Shown: positions 1 to 13,537 of the stretch, one piece after another
Layout of the letters: every line of letters starts with the position of its first letter
How positions within the stretch are numbered: the stretch's first letter is position 1
Source of the DNA: Auanema rhodensis
Lineage: Eukaryota; Nematoda; Chromadorea; Rhabditida; Rhabditidae
DNA length: 64,000 bases
Assembly (NCBI GenBank): GCA_964057225.1
Contig: OZ059896.1
Coordinates: 10,168,001-10,232,000 of the forward strand
Reading direction: 5' to 3'
Notes under the pieces: model-generated
What the model saw: the letters and a program-made list of their open reading frames with translations, nothing else
What the model was told of the DNA's origin: nothing
The model's database searches: none
Made by a program: the position numbers and the translations under genes

Positions 1-3000
1 GAAAGGAATTTAGATGCTACAGATAGTAGAGGACATTTTTTTGAGCAGCCCGATTGACAAAAACAGGATTTTTTCGTTTGAACTTTCAATGTCTGCCAAA
101 ATCTTAATTGAGAAGATGTGATGGATGAGTACAGAAACAAAAAAATACAGATTAACCGAAATGAGAGTAATCAGAATCAACTGTAAATTATTTCTTTAGG
201 AAACAGTTATGATGAAGGATCGTATGGTATGTTTCAATATTATTGTGGAAGCAAATGAAATTGCCAACAAAAAAAAACTGAAAAACAGTAAAGTTGTTGA
301 AAGAGACTATTAATTAGAGTTAAATAAAATAATTAATGATAGTTAGCATATAATAAACTAATTATAATTAATATAAATAAAATAATAATTGAAATAGAAA
401 GAAATATAGTTAGTTATGTATTCGTAACAATTTGTCATGAAATCTTGCCTACACTGAGGTCAGATAAAGAACAAATGTTCAATATAAATATAGTTAGTCA
501 ATTGAATATATAGTATATAGACGGAAACAAAACGATATGAATGATCATGTTCTTTGAATTCTTTTAAAAAATATATAAATAGAAGTATCCATGACAATTT
601 GTGCCGACAATGAATAAACTTTATTTGTTTAAGTCAGTACGCCTTCATGAAGTTCATAGAAAAGTTACGGAAATGTGGGTTGACAATCAAACAATGAATA
701 TTTCTTTATATGGTATAGAAGATGTTTACTATAAAAATTGAATAAAGGTTAAAAAGGAGAAGATATCATATACCATATAACTTAAATATACATTATAAAT
801 AATTTATATAAAATATCATAAACTTACTTATATTATTTCATTTTTAATTTATTTTAGAGATACTGTAGAATAATTAATATACTTAACCTCTTCTTTTAAA
901 GGTCTTGAGATAACTATGAGGTAAACCGAGAATTCACGGCTAACAACAGTCACGATATTGATGATGAAAACATAGAGCCATACGAGACGAAAGTGGGCGT
1001 GGCCAAATGGTTACGGTAGTTGGAACAGGTCTTCTGTGGACGCAGGACTGTGGCCGGTAGGTGCGGCACGCGCTTGGAACGAGCACAACACGCGACGTCG
1101 TCGTCGTCTTCGACATGAGAAATAGAATATATAGACAAGCAACGTCATAGTCTTCGAAGAAATAAGAACATGGTGAATATGTTCCACCGTAATCCAGATA
1201 GCTATAATGCATTGGACGTGACCAATGCCTCGTGATGCTGATGATGACGATCCACGTTGCAAATCATTTGTATGGTCGCAGTTAAAACACAGAAGAAAAA
1301 GGGATGGTGCTAGATCAAACGAGAACGTAAACATATAGAAGATTGACTATATTGGAAAAAGACACATTGTTAAGCATATATAAAGCATGTGAAAGTAATA
1401 ATTGTGTTAATATGACGGTATGAATCAAAAGAAATTTTTACGAAAAGAAGATATGGATAAGCGGATACCTGCAGATGGTAGCACGTGAACAGATTGCGTG
1501 AACAAACAGAAAATGACAAAGTGCTGCCATGAGGCTCAAGCATCAATGCTTACTCAGCCTTATTTACTCGTTGGCAAATAAGGTAGTTCGGACGTTTTTA
1601 CAGCAACTTAAAAGGTTTTTTTCTCATCATAAACTGTCTTGAGATCTCAAAAGGTAAATATAAAGGTATTGCTTTTGCTTCTATACAAAGTTTATTAGAA
1701 ATATAAGTATTTTTGAAATGATCTTGTGTTATAATGTCCAAATAAGTGACATTCCATAAGTATTTTCTCACATATATTTAGATTTGAAAGAAATATTCAC
1801 ATGATACTTGTAGATAATACTATATCAAGTATTAGAAAAAGATACTATATAAAGGATTATAACAAGTACTTCATAATTATACAAATTATATGAATATGAT
1901 TAATATTAGAATATATTTATAAGTTAGATTATTATTTTAAAAATTAAAAAATATACAATAAAATAGTCATATCTTATAAACTTAAGCATGAAGCTCAGGC
2001 TTATCTCATAATTAGATGTTGTCGGATATGACTTAGTCATCCGGTTGCTTTGGGCAAATATTGCCATGAGCAAGTTGCTCATTACAATATGATAACAGAC
2101 AAGTGCTAATTTAAGTGACATATAGTTAATATTTAGTTTATTTATAATAAAAAATATTAATAAAATTCATTTTTATATATAATATTAAAGATTATTATAT
2201 ATAACAGAGTACTGAATGAATGAGACAAATCGGTCATTGTACAGTATATGAAATGGTTTGTATGATCATCACCAAAATCATCATCATCGGGTCCAAAAAC
2301 GTTTTGGTCCAATCGACCTGTCAATTCGGATTATCGTTGACTTCTTTTGGCTTCGTCCCGATAGCCGCCATGAGATAAAGGTTTGAGGAGACAACTTCTT
2401 GGCAAAAGTTTGGGAAACCGAAACTTTCATACTGGAACAAGGTCATATTGTATATTCAAATATTTCTAAATTCATATGGAAGTAAGCATATTACTTTAAT
2501 CTTTCATAAAATGAAACTTAATTTCATATAATTATGGTTATTTAACTAAATTTTATATAATTTTTATTTATTTATTAGAATATTTTAGGTTATATAAACT
2601 TAATTAGAGCAAATAATTTTTTAATGAAAATAATATGAAATAAGCTTAACATGATGCTGTAAAAGCTATTGATATCATCAATAATTCTAATCATCAATAT
2701 AATTTCAAATTTAAATAACTTCTCTATCGTCAAATAAATAAATTTTCAATAAAACATTATTTATAAATTGTATTGCAATCAATGAAATCGTAATAAACTG
2801 AAGTATTTGAAAAGAAAAATTATCGACAGGGAGCCTTGTTCGTTCGACTGGGTGAAGATAGATTGAGACCATCATCGTCCTCTAGTTGAAGTATACACGG
2901 TGGTAGAGTGATCCATCACACAGCGCCGTTTGCACGAAGAAAACGAAGAATCATCATATTCGTCGTTTGTGTCGTTGTCGTCGTCATCGTCGTTGAAAAC

Positions 3001-3659
3001 GGCCACGGAAGAAATGGCCATATTCATCATTATCATCAGAGGATTGTCGTCTTCATCAGATCATCATCTATTTCGTTTTTCATACACTTAAGCAGTTACT
3101 CGTGTGCTGCGACACATCGTCGCCATCATCACCGTTATCATCATTATCATAGGTTTCTGTTATCTTTTCTTGTTTTCTCATAACATCTTTTTATATTTTT
3201 ATAATTCTCTCTATATATTCTTTGTCTTTTTCATATAAATCGTTCCTTCAATTCTTATTTCTTCGTTATCAATATATTATATGAAGTATACTTATATATA
3301 TATATATAGTTATATGTATATTATAATATATATTATTTATATTGTATGTTAATTTTATAAATTAAATATGAATAAATATTTTTACAATAGTTTAGTAATA
3401 GTAAATAGAAAAGTAAATAGTTTTTAAATTTATATATATATATATATATATAACTATATATATAGTTATTATAATTAAATCTTTACACTATTTTAGCGCA
3501 AAAACATTAACATGTACTTTATCAATGTAATGGATGTCATAAATCGCTTTTGAAACAACAAAAACGGCGCATAAAGATCTGTCTGACACTATATGCATGT
3601 AGGTGTCAGGCTATTTGTCGTTGTTAAAATAAACAATCGTTCTATATAAACTACTCTAC

Positions 3660-3697
<38 letters not shown>

Positions 3698-3749
3698 CAC
3701 TCTCTCACTCTTTCTCCTTCTCTCTCTCTGTCTCTGTCTCTTTCTCTCT
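3660..3749. repeat. (CT)n microsatellite
   Basis: Nearly pure CT dinucleotide run with a few interruptions. A complementary GA-rich stretch lies at about 4155-4190. Low-complexity open frames over both are repeat artefacts. Confidence 0.9.
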
Positions 3750-4156
3750 ATACATATTACCTTGGTTATACACTTTGTCTAAATCGTCAACATAATTTGT
3801 TCATGGAAAAGATTGATGGCAACGATAATAATCGTCCTTCTTCATCTTCATTCTCTTTTTCTTCTTCGTCGTCAGTGTCTGTAGCTGCTGTCTTCATACC
3901 CCCAAGCAGCCAATCTCGTATGACCAAAATATAAATCTGTGAATAAGCGCGAACCCGTCTTACCCTTGCTTCGAAATCGATCTCCATGATCATAAATCGG
4001 AAGACAACCCGATTTTCTGCTATTGTTGATGAAAGTAGGAGCACTATCATCAGCAATGAATGATTTAAGAAGCAATGGAATCAAAGTCAATAATATTTGA
4101 AGCAGAAAGCTTGGATATAGAAGAAAAAGGGGAAGACGAGTAGGAGATAGAGGGAA

Positions 4157-4187
<31 letters not shown>

Positions 4188-5830
4188 TGTGAGGAGGAGA
4201 GGGCAACAAGAGATAAACTGTTACAAAATACTTGGACGAACTTGACAGATGCATTGTTCATGAATCATATCGATGGCATTCCTGTATGCATCTCCGAACT
4301 ATTAGAGTACCATTTGAGAATGCAGGGGATCAAGAGAGAATGAGAGAATAAGGGGGATGGTGTCCTTCCAATGCAATCTTTCTTACAGAAGTTTTTCGTC
4401 AGATCGTTCAACCATATTTCAATCAGATTACCTGTATGTGTCAATGTCCATACATATAAGATCTATGATAAAATCGGAAAAAAAAGTTTAATACTTCATC
4501 AGTTTAATAAGAAAAAAAAACAAAATTATAGAGGGAAATCTACCTGAATATTCAATTTCAGTCTATATAAGTCTGTTTGATTAATGATTGTCTATTATTG
4601 ATGATTACCAAACAAAGCTATAAGTGTTTCCCATGCACTTTCTGAGACCTAATTAATTGAAAATCTTTAAAAAATTAGAAATTCTTCATGAAAAGGTCAA
4701 TTTTGTCTTGTCTGAATAAGATTTTACAGTAATATATAAGATAAATGGACTAGTTGATCTGTTTCCCGCGTTTAATCATACGTATAGTATTTCTCAGTCA
4801 TTTATAATTTGTCTTGTAAGTTCATAATGAAATAAAGATTATAGAGCCATATGAAGGACATATGCTGTAAGTGCTTCTCAATCACTCATTATTCGTCTTT
4901 GTCACTTTCTTACCTCCTTTCAAACCGAATATGGGAATGTGTGTGAGAGAGAGAGAGAGAGAGGTTGAGTGAGTGAAAGAACGGCTGCTACTGTCGGATG
5001 CACTTTAGCTAGTGTATATTTGAACATCAACATCATTGCCGTTGACTGAGGAAGAAGACAACACTCAATGATCAGTAGTGGCTACTGTGTTTGGCTCATG
5101 ACTAACTAACTGACTGACTGACTGGTTGCTGTGGCTGACTAACAGACAGAAGAATGACTTACTGACTGATTGAATGACTTTGAAGACGTAACTGAGGAAA
5201 GATCAGCGGTGACAGCGACGATATACATACATGAATGTACGTAACCAATTGATAGACGATATCGTCGTGTTTCGATGGATGATTACGGTAGTCGGCAACA
5301 ATCGACGATGTCATCCTACAAAGGTCCAATCAGCTTGTGTCAATCTTTCGACGCTTAGAGTAATCAGTCAAGCTTTGAAGTGAAATGACATTTCTAGCGG
5401 GTGGTCTGTACAGTTCGTTTGAAATTTGAAAACAATTTTTTTGAAACAAAAAGTCAAAAAAAGAAGAATCGTTGAAGATATTAAAGATAAAACATATGTA
5501 AATATGTATTATATCATTGTAATTATGTATAAATATAAATAAACTCTATAATTAAAGGTCATCATGATATCGGCATATTTGTTAAAAATAAAAAAAGTGG
5601 TATAACTAAATAAGTATATAATTATAAATATTTATAAAGATTTAGATTTACGATAAAATATCTATATAACCAATGTTTCTTTTTAATTATAAATAAAGAA
5701 ACTGTTAAAAAGAACAATCAATAAACCTAAGTTTTTATAAATGTATATGCGCACGTCATATCGTATGTCATATACATAGGTACTATACTTTTATTTGTTT
5801 TTAAATCCTGGTAATTAAATAAATAAATAA

Positions 5831-5832
<2 letters not shown>

Positions 5833-5872
<40 letters not shown>
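5833..5872. repeat. (TTA)n microsatellite
   Basis: Uninterrupted TTA/ATT trinucleotide run of about 40 bp, upstream of the kinase gene. Confidence 0.9.
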
Positions 5873-5873
<1 letters not shown>

Positions 5874-6284
5874 AAAACTTTAATATGATCATTCTAAAAA
5901 TACAATTGAGATAGTTCAACCATATATTTCATTGTGGTCTTGTTACCATGGTTACCATGTCATGCTAAAATATAGCATGGAAGGTTATTTACTTACGGAA
6001 TCAAAAATATTGATTAATACCCATCTTCTAATAAAGAAAATGTAATATTTCTACATATATATGTATAAATATAATTTATTTTATTTTAATTATTTCTTTA
6101 TACAAATATATAAATTTAATTTTAACTCTTTTACTATTACGTATTTTATTTAATTATTATTTTTAATAATATAATATATTTTATATTTAAATAAATAAGA
6201 AGTTTTTTATCATTTTATTTTTAGATATATCAATGCTCAAGTAATAAATCATGATATTTGGTTACCATATAGAAATAATTACAA

Positions 6285-9200
6285 ATGGAAAAATATCAAG
6301 AAGAAGGAAGAATTGGTCAAGGTGCTTATGGAGTTGTCATAAAAGCAAGATCAAAACAGGTAACATTTCATAAATAATTTGTTATATTATTTGAAATATT
6401 ATTTATTATTATTTATTATTTAAATATAAATATAATAATTTAGACTGGTCAAGTTGTAGCCATTAAGAAAATGGGATTATCAAGAGATCGTCTTCTTATT
6501 GTTCGTGAAATATGTTCATTACGTAATCTACAGCATCCTAATGTAAAATTATAATATTTTCTTTTTAAATTTAAAATATTTTTTGGTTTTAAGATTTTAA
6601 AATTAATTGATTGTTTCTCTTCACTTGATACAATATCTATAGTAACAGAGTTTGTTTCATATCATTTAAACGATATATTTATGGATTCACGTAGGCCCAA
6701 AGATGAAAATTTTGTCAGGTAAAGTCATATAGTTAATTTATATTTTAAATTAACTATATATAACTATATATATCTATAATATTTTTTATACTTTTCAGAT
6801 ATTTTTATGCTCAAATTCTAGCGGGTGTTGCTCATATGCATAGTCTCAATATAATGCATCGAGTACGCATTTTATAATAATAAAATAATTACATAAAGCT
6901 AATATTATTTTTAGGATTTAAAACCTGAAAATATTCTTGTAACTTCATTGCTCGTAGTTAAGATAGCTGATTTTGGACAAGCTTGCCTGTATTTTCCAGA
7001 TGATCCTGATATCGAATACGAAGAAAATGTAAGTTTAAATGAAAATTATTACTGTTTTCTTTTTGTTGTTTTTTTGATAGTTAGCATGATGTTAATTATT
7101 CCTAATTATATATGTATAATACATTTGTATAAATATAAATATATAAAATATATTATAATATATAATATTATTCTACTTCTTCCTCTGCTTCTTCTTTTTC
7201 TTCTTCTTCTTCTTCTTCTTTACTCGATCCCCCAACTCTCGTTCTTTCTTTCATCATTTCATTCCATCCCTCCATCTCAGAAAAAAAATCAGGAAAATAT
7301 GTTAGCAATCGTATTGAACAATAATGTTTCTTAAACTTTCAAAATATCTCTCATTAATTCTTCACAAAATATTTTAGATTCGTTCACATTGTTCTCTCTT
7401 TGTATGTTCTTTACATCACAACTACACAGACACCTGTGGCTTCTATCAATTTGCCCCCAGGCTGTTTTATTAGCTTGTTCGCTGTCAATCTTCTTCAATA
7501 GATTGAAGCATATGTTCCAACTTGCGCTTAGGTGCAAAGCCCTAAGAAAATGATGAGATTTGTATGAAAATTATTTTTAAATATCAAACATTCAAATATT
7601 ATTAAGTTCATTCAAAATATAACAAAAAAAAAGACAATTCAAAACATTTTTTAATTGTTATTGAATTTGAATTCATCAACTCTCTAGGGATTCAACCCTT
7701 TTTTCGTTTTGTTTACAAATCTAAAATTCACAATTAGGATAAGTTGAAAGAAAGCTTGTTTGAGATATTCCCATTGCTTTTTGTGTTTCAACTTTGAAAC
7801 TTTTTTAGCAATTTTCGATAAATTATCAAAACTCAAAAGAAAAATACAAAATAAAATGTTGTTTTCAAAGATTCAAAAATAAAAATTCATTTCGAATTTG
7901 TAGATTTTTTTATATTTTTCTAAATATTATATTATATCTCCTACTATATATACTTTGTATATGTACATAATATGAAAAACATATGTATACTATATGTTCA
8001 TATACATACATATAGTAAAAGGATAGAGAAAATAATCTTAAAATATTCATTTAATATTAATTTATGGATTATTCTATGATTTACAGGTCGCTACACGATG
8101 GTATCGAGCTCCAGAACTTTTATTTGGATCAAGGTTTTAAGCTACAATTGTATATTTAAATCTGTTAAACATTGATTTATAGAAAATATGGTCCGGCAGT
8201 TGATGTATGGTCATTAGGTTGTATTTTAACAGAATTTATGAATCCATCTCCTTTAATACGGGTAAGATAATTAATTATAAAATGAATTAATAAAAATAAA
8301 CTAAAATATATAATCTATATAGTATATATATATATATATATAATAATATTATAATATTATATGTATAACATAAGTTTTATATAAATTTGAAAAGCTTCAA
8401 ATATAAAAAAGTTGACAGAATTTTGTTATTTATTACTAAACTATTATAATGTCAATTATTTATAATTTCAATTGTCCATTGAAGGAAGAAAAAGTCAATC
8501 GAACTTTTCTTTTCCTTCAAAAAATTTTCTAAATTCTCCTTTCATGCCTTTTCTTTTCTATTATTCCCTTATACATAATGTCCGTCTGTTCGCTTGTCTA
8601 ATCTTTTCATTCACCGGCTTATGCTTTTCTATCCAGAACCACCGGATTCGACTATATTTGACCTCTTATTTGAAAAAAAAAGAGAAAGAGAGTAGATTGC
8701 TGAAAAGGAATAAGATCAATTATTATTAGAAAGGAAAACGCTTGAAGAACAAAGTAATTTACTATGAATTCAATTGGGCCTCTTAAGCTGACATGTGTCA
8801 ATGACATTTGCTAAACTTTTCTCTGAAATTTCGTTTAATATTGACACACAAAATATTTAATTTGTACCTTAAATCATATGTTAATGAGTGAATACTATAA
8901 TTTATATTTCAATTAATACTATATACATATACGTATATCTTATATATTTTCAGGGACGTACAGACATTGAACAAATTTCAAAAATATTCTCCTTGCTTGG
9001 TACACCATCTGAGCATAATTGGCCAACATGGTCAGCATTGCCGGATTCAAATAAATTAGTTTTCGAAGAACAGTCACCTCCTCCTTCGTTGTCAAGTTTA
9101 GGTAAATATCTGTAGTTTTTATGTAAAATTTTATATATAAATTTCAACAAAAGTTGAAGCACTTATGGAATTGTCAAAGCCATTTTAGTCCACAATCTCA

Positions 9201-9681
9201 GTCCATTTGATCAAGAAAAGTCAATTTCCGGATTTAGAGAACGGACATTAATTTGATATTTCGGGATAACTTGTCGCAAATCTATTTAACCTCACTTTAC
9301 TCTTTCTCGAAAAAAAAGTAAAAGAAAGTAGAATCAAATTGAGCAAAGAAATAAAAACGTAAAGCATAAATTAAACTTTTTTTCGTACATGTGTGTAGTT
9401 ATTGTCGTTAAAATATTCTTTATTTCGTACATTTTCCTCATACATAATGTGCATATTTCTAATTATATGCTTGCGACTTTTATACTATTTCAGTTCGAAA
9501 TGCTTCCGAATCCTTCATTCGATTTCTCTCACGTCATCTGCAGTTGGATAGTACTCGTCGCTCAACAATTCAAAACCTTCTAACACATGAATACATGCTT
9601 GGGCGTCAAGATAAGCCTTTATATCGAATCATTCGACGTCAACGTCTTCGTCGTTCTATTCCTCTTCTAGCTCGACGATGA
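6285..9681 (+). CDS. dyf-18: CDK20/CCRK-like protein kinase (DYF-18-like)
   Basis: Nine-exon Ser/Thr kinase of the CDK20 (cell cycle-related kinase) group, which in nematodes (DYF-18) acts upstream of RCK/MAK-type k inases in cilium length control. Exons: 6285-6359, 6444-6542, 6594-6718, 6799-6862, 6915-7028, 8087-8133, 8183-8261, 8954-9101, 9494-9681 (939 nt, 312 aa, phases consistent). Visible motifs are the glycine loop GQGAYGVV (residues 12-19), VAIKK with the ATP lysine, HRDLKPEN, a DFG motif written DFGQA, VATRWYRAPE, DVWSLGC and GRTDIEQ with LGTPSEHNWP, typical of CDK insert regions. It ends soon after the kinase fold, in an Arg-rich tail. The start is the first ATG after a TTTTTAG site at 6224, a likely trans-splice or 5'UTR acceptor. 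Introns 5 (1.06 kb) and 7 (0.7 kb) are unusually long. Assignment to CDK20 over other CDKs rests on the C-lobe and is likely but not proven. Confidence 0.85.
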
Positions 9682-12600
9682 TGTGATCGTGACAATTGGT
9701 TTTATTCTGTCAAAAATATCCTTGAAATATTTGTGTGAAAATTGACTTCTTTCAACAAAAAAAAATCTCTGCTACATGTCTATTATCTTTTTTTATGTAA
9801 AATTGTCAAATAATATAGATGGCATCATCATAAATCAATAGATTTGCATACATAAATGTATAGATTTTTCGATGAAAATCTCTTTTTGAAATAAGAAAAA
9901 TTATTTTAAATTACTTCAGTTTCGCTCTCAAAATTTTAATAAATCTGAATTTGAGTTAGAGGTTCTAAGTGAAGCCGTAGTCGTTGACGACCATTCTTGT
10001 TGTGACGCATGCCAACTTTGTTTACTCACTTTACCTTATTTGGAGAAATATAAACGTAAGAGAGTAAAATTGCAATATCTTTGAGTCCTCTAGCTTTCAA
10101 ACATTATTAAATATTATTTTTTCTTTATAAAAGAGGAATAATTTATATTCTGAGAGTTATTTGAAAGAATTACAAAGAAGACCTCAAAAACCGAATATAT
10201 ATATATATACTATATACTATATATTATATATTATATAATATTATATTATAATATTATTTTAAAAATAAGTTTTATATTGAAAGTTTACAAACTTTCCTTT
10301 AAACTCTTCATTTCGTGATATGAAGCATAAGAAATGCTGACCATAATGTGTATAAAATAACAAAAAATATTGAATTTTGAATTTATTGTTGTATAAATAA
10401 GTATTTTATATGAGATTATATAATTTATTTTGAATTCTTTAATATTTCTTTTTATTTCTTTTTGAAATACTGACTTCAACTATGTTTTTTCCTGACTACC
10501 CATGTTTGTTTCACATCAAACTATCGTTGTATTACTTTTTGCTTCTAGAAACTTCTTCTTAACATAAGTAAGTAGTGTTTTCATAACAGATTATAAGATT
10601 GAAATATCATTTAGTATTACATCAGTTTTTGAAATTTTAAAATAAATATTTTATTATTTTTCTCTTATTATTATTATTTTTTATTAAAAAATGATAAATT
10701 TTTAGTTTTGCAACTTCTTTTTCGAACTTTTTAAGCAATTGTTGTGTTGCATAGTCATGAACTTTTAGAATTCCTTAACTTCATTGATGTTGTATGTCGT
10801 AAATTTTCCCAATCAAGATGTGAGCTCATTGACACTTAATGAGGGACAAGCGAAAGAGGAACGAGGGTTCATTGAGAGGGACAGAAAGAGAAAGGAAGAT
10901 AAAGAGCTTGAGAGATAGAAAGAAATTTGAGAGAACATATAGATATACAGCTCTAATCTCATGCTCGTCAGCTGATTTTAACTATGCCTACACTACGGGT
11001 CGCAACTTGATGAAGGCTTCTACCATGGCTATTCCAATGGTCCAGCTATAGCCCCCTTCCCTTCTTCGCTTTCTCTTTTAATCTCCCTCTCTTCCTATTG
11101 TGTTCTTAGGGCTTGTCTCTGTGTCTTTTGCTCTCTTGCTCTTCATGTCTGTCCCTCTATATACTTCTTCATGAGTATATTCATATTTGTCTTTCTCAGC
11201 GGCCACCCTCAATAAGCTGACGAAGCGCTTCCGGGCTTGAAACAGCAGGCTCATAGTGCCCTGAGAAAATCATACTATACTTCAATTAATAAGTTATATA
11301 TCTATATATCTATATATCTATCTATATATATATATATATTAATACTGTTTTAAATATAAAACTAAAGTTGTTACATTTAACTGTCTCTGTATAGGTCAAG
11401 TGATTAATTTGTATTGTTTTCCATTTTTCTTTATATTCTTCTGAAAAGAAGAGTAATATTTCTGAAGGAAACTACACGGCAGAAGACAATAAGAAAGTGG
11501 AAAGTAGTGAAAGGAAGAAGGAGATAGCGAGAGAGAAAGGGAAAGAAAAGGAGAAAAAGAGAGGAAGAGAAGGGAAGAGAGACTAGAGATAGTTGGTGTT
11601 AGTTCTCCTTTGATCTTTCTGAAAACTTACTATTCTTTGAAACAGCTTCATCCTTTCATAAAGAAAAAAGAAGTGAAGTATAAGAGAATACTATAAAGAT
11701 GAATACAGAGAGAAAGTCGAACAAGACGCAAAGAAGCGAAGACAAGAGAAAGGAAGAAGAAGAAAGAGTTCCAGATGAACTTATAGATTTAGACATAGAA
11801 GAGAGTTTGAGCAAGTTAGTCAAACTCTGGAATCGATGTGGTCGTGGAGCTACTAAGAGAAGCAGACATGCAGAGTATGGAAAAGCTTGCCAAAACTCGT
11901 ATGAAAACCGAGAGGCCTGAGAGATGCAGAGAGCATAGAGAAGAGAGAAAGAAAGATGGAGGGAGCTTGAAAGACAACCTACTCTCCTCCCTCCTCGTCC
12001 CCTTTCCTTTTCATTCCTCCTCTTTTTCATTCTCTCTTACTCTCTTTCTTTTTTTTTCTTTTCCTCTCTTTATCTCCTTCACTATCGAAAAGCTGTGAGA
12101 AGGCTACAGCCTACTACAGAGCTAAGTTACTTTTCCATTTTTTATCAATCAATTTATCTTATAATTAAATCTTTTTTTTCTCTGTCCTTATTAAAAGTAT
12201 TAACATTGAAGTATCCAACAAATTTCCTTATATTTTTCTATTTCAACAATATTTTATTCAAGATTTATACTAAAAATACTTCATACTCTTCTCTTAGCCC
12301 ATATCTTTCCGGCATTTCGTAGATGAATTGTTCCAACATTAGACGAGATGACACCCGTAAGACTTGATTGAAAGAAGAAGAGCTTCCGAGTGAAAAAAGG
12401 ATAGGAAAATGAATAGCCGATTACTCAACTGCCAAATGTTCTTAACCGGATCGTTATTCCATTTAATCTACCCCCTCCCTCCAGTCCTCCCCTGTACTGC
12501 TTTTCATGTGTTCATCCATCCTGTTTTGTCTTTTGTTTTTACTTTCAAGTAGTGGATATTTTAAAAATATTTAAATTCAAAGAAAAATTTTTATTTTTTT

Positions 12601-13537
12601 TATAATTTAATATTTAATTTATATATATTTATATTTATATGTACAATATATAACATCATCATTCGTTTTATGATAGAAGCGATGTAACTTGCTGAATGAA
12701 GCACGCAAGGGTTTGTTGAAGTTTTTCTTAAATGTTACTTCTCGCCTATTTTATTATAAGCTTTAAGCTTATACCATGCTGCATTTTGGTTTAAAAGATG
12801 TTTACAAACTTCTTTTACATACATTATAATATAAATACCTTGTATATACATATGGTATATTGCATTATGCTGCCAACAGTTAGTTGTAAACCAAAAACTT
12901 CCTGAACAATTCTTCTATTTATATGTATTTAGCCTCTTTTAAATTCTAAATACGCATTTGTAAACTTTCAATAACAACAAAACAATGTTTTATGTTATCT
13001 GCTTTTTTCAATTCATTCGATCTGCTTCTTGTATTTTTGGACATCTCATCATTATTCCTTCAAACTAACTTCTTTGTTAATTCGTTTTCCTTTCGTTATA
13101 TTCAGTTTTTAAGCTTCCTTTTCAGTCTATTGATTCTCTTCTCTCTCTCTTTCTCTCTTATTCTGTCTTTCTATTTCTCTCTATCCAACTTCTTCTCTCT
13201 CTCTTCCCTTCTTTTTTTCTCTCTCTCTCTTTCTCTCTCTATATCTGTTTTATAGATGTATTTCGTTTTCGCCATCAACAATGACATTAAAAAACAACAT
13301 TGAGAATAAGAAAACTTAAAAAATAGTGTTTCAGAATTTTGACTTAAGCATGTGGTTGCTTGCTTGTTCTACTTCAAGATTTGAGCTGTGATTAGCATGT
13401 CTAGTTGTATCTACACATATAGACTTTACAAGTTCCTACCAATTTTCCCTATTTTCCCGTGCAACGTCGCTCGGATCTTAGCACGAGTTGAAGAGAAATA
13501 TTCATCATCTTAATCATACAGTTTCGAACAGATACTG
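9682..13537. other. intergenic region with low-complexity DNA and exon-like islands
   Basis: Mostly AT-rich or CT/GA-rich sequence. Four less AT-rich islands look more like coding DNA than their surroundings: 10965-11052, 11205-11275, about 11770-11930 and about 12310-12410. The second, read on the minus strand after a TTTTCTCAG acceptor, gives HYEPAVSSPEALRQLIEGGR followed by a stop. No consistent multi-exon model links the islands, so no gene is called. Confidence 0.5.

Larger units (their letters stand above)
1..6220. other. AT-rich intergenic region, no gene recognised
   Basis: About 6.2 kb without a convincing gene. Open frames here are short, rich in His/Ser/Val repeats and sit on CAT/CGT trinucleotide runs or CT/GA tracts. 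Slightly more GC-rich patches (960-1330, 2820-3180, 5030-5400) are the only non-AT-rich stretches. They could be promoter or enhancer sequence for a gene to the left or for the kinase at 6.3 kb, but no splice-consistent coding series was found in them. Confidence 0.6.

Noticed and set aside
940-1334. Overlapping minus-strand frames of 62-107 codons
   Set aside because: Three frames overlap the same CGT/GTC repeat patch, none has splice partners or a recognised domain.
2908-3183. 91-codon plus-strand frame rich in His, Arg and Val
   Set aside because: Encoded by CAT/CGT trinucleotide runs; composition is a repeat artefact.
3787-4261. Two minus-strand frames, one hydrophobic
   Set aside because: One reads through a GA/CT microsatellite (Leu/Ser alternation), the other is Glu-rich from GAA repeats.
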